Below, in pieces: positions 63,740-64,000 of a DNA stretch of 64,000 nt. Source of the stretch: Circinella minor (lineage: Eukaryota > Mucoromycota > Mucoromycetes > Mucorales > Lichtheimiaceae); assembly GCA_016758965.1 (NCBI GenBank), contig JAEPRB010000168.1, positions 1 through 64,000 on the forward strand, given 5' to 3'. Both the position numbers and the translations under genes were made by a program. The notes under the pieces were generated by a model that did no database searches, was not told the DNA's origin, and saw only the letters and a program-made list of their open reading frames with translations. Positions within the stretch are counted from its first letter, which is position 1, and the number at the start of each line of letters is the position of its first letter.

Positions 63740-64000
63740 ATGACAACAAAAAAAGAAGAGCGGCCAAAGGTTGCCATCATTACTGGAGCAAACACTGGCG
63801 TTGGGTATGGCATTGTTCAGCATCTACTGGAAGAAGATATAGGTACAGTTATTGTTATGGCCTGTCGCAATCATACTCGTGCAAACAATGCCCGTGATAC
63901 TCTTTTAGCAGAATTTCCTGGAGCAAATATCGATATAAAACTTGTTGATCTTGGTAGCTCCATCTCTGTTTTTGACTTTTGTAAAGCAATTAAAAACAGG
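63740..64000 (+). CDS. ERG27-like 3-ketosteroid reductase, 5' part only
   Basis: The first 87 residues are present before the window ends, without an intron. The frame is a classical short-chain dehydrogenase: VAIITGANTGVGYGIVQHLL contains the TGxxxGxG NAD(P)H motif, and MACRNHTRANNARDTLLAEF followed by VDLGSSISVFDF fits the Erg27/HSD17B7 subgroup, where the second strand reads 'ACRN..KA'. Erg27 reduces the C-3 ketone during C-4 demethylation of sterols in the ER. The catalytic YxxxK lies beyond the window, so the subgroup is likely but not certain. Confidence 0.7.
   Translation, partial: MTTKKEERPKVAIITGANTGVGYGIVQHLLEEDIGTVIVMACRNHTRANNARDTLLAEFPGANIDIKLVDLGSSISVFDFCKAIKNR

Overview
The window is eukaryotic nuclear DNA from a fungus, most likely an early-diverging one (Mucoromycota, Mucorales-like). 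The grounds are strongly AT-rich intergenic DNA, many short GT-AG introns (about 45-140 bp, with 2-13 exons in nearly every gene), fungal families (a chitin deacetylase-like wall protein, a Utp16/Bud21 family protein, Pso2/Snm1), and genes usually kept by Mucoromycota but lost in yeasts (an SLC49-type transporter, an Acot9-type thioesterase, a KDM3-type JmjC protein). Genus and species cannot be read from the sequence. I rebuilt exon-intron structures by hand, and every listed multi-exon model keeps a consistent reading frame through all junctions.

Layout, left to right. 0.1-10 kb: ABC-class ATPase (+), ER FKBP prolyl isomerase (-), SLC49-like MFS transporter (+), mitochondrial double-hotdog acyl-CoA thioesterase (-). 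10-17 kb: an FG-GAP-type propeller protein (+), then a decayed, intron-containing glucose-6-phosphate isomerase pseudogene (-) and a 3 kb gene-free stretch holding an inverted-repeat element. 17-29 kb: ornithine carbamoyltransferase (+), ZZ/JmjC demethylase (+), a large UBA-USP protein whose catalytic Cys box is missing (+), and a chitin deacetylase homologue whose catalytic residues are all missing (+). 31-33 kb: one intronless Gln/His-rich orphan (+). 32.7-39.6 kb: a 7 kb gene desert with a 9-bp-unit microsatellite, a possible solo LTR and a 1.38 kb hAT-like non-autonomous transposon. 39.6-47.7 kb: REV1 translesion polymerase (-), a STIMATE-type five-pass membrane protein (+), Rab GDI (-). 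49.8-54.5 kb: bHLH-Zip factor (+), PAAF1/Rpn14-type proteasome chaperone (+), Utp16-like ribosome biogenesis protein (-). 54.5-57.3 kb: gene-free, with a 458 bp MITE flanked by a perfect 9 bp target duplication. 57.3-64 kb: Cue2/N4BP2-like CUE-SMR endonuclease (+), PSO2/SNM1 nuclease (+), Cwc2/RBM22 splicing factor (-), and the 5' end of an ERG27-like sterol ketoreductase (+), cut by the window edge.

The genes do not form a pathway cluster. Two DNA-damage genes (REV1 and PSO2) occur, but about 16 kb apart. Several pairs are divergent with very short shared promoters: REV1/STIMATE 122 bp, Cwc2/ERG27 144 bp, thioesterase/FG-GAP 279 bp. The most notable signals are the two predicted pseudoenzymes, the G-to-A-biased decay of the GPI pseudogene, and the three inverted-repeat elements. 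I saw no CRISPR, tRNA or rRNA.
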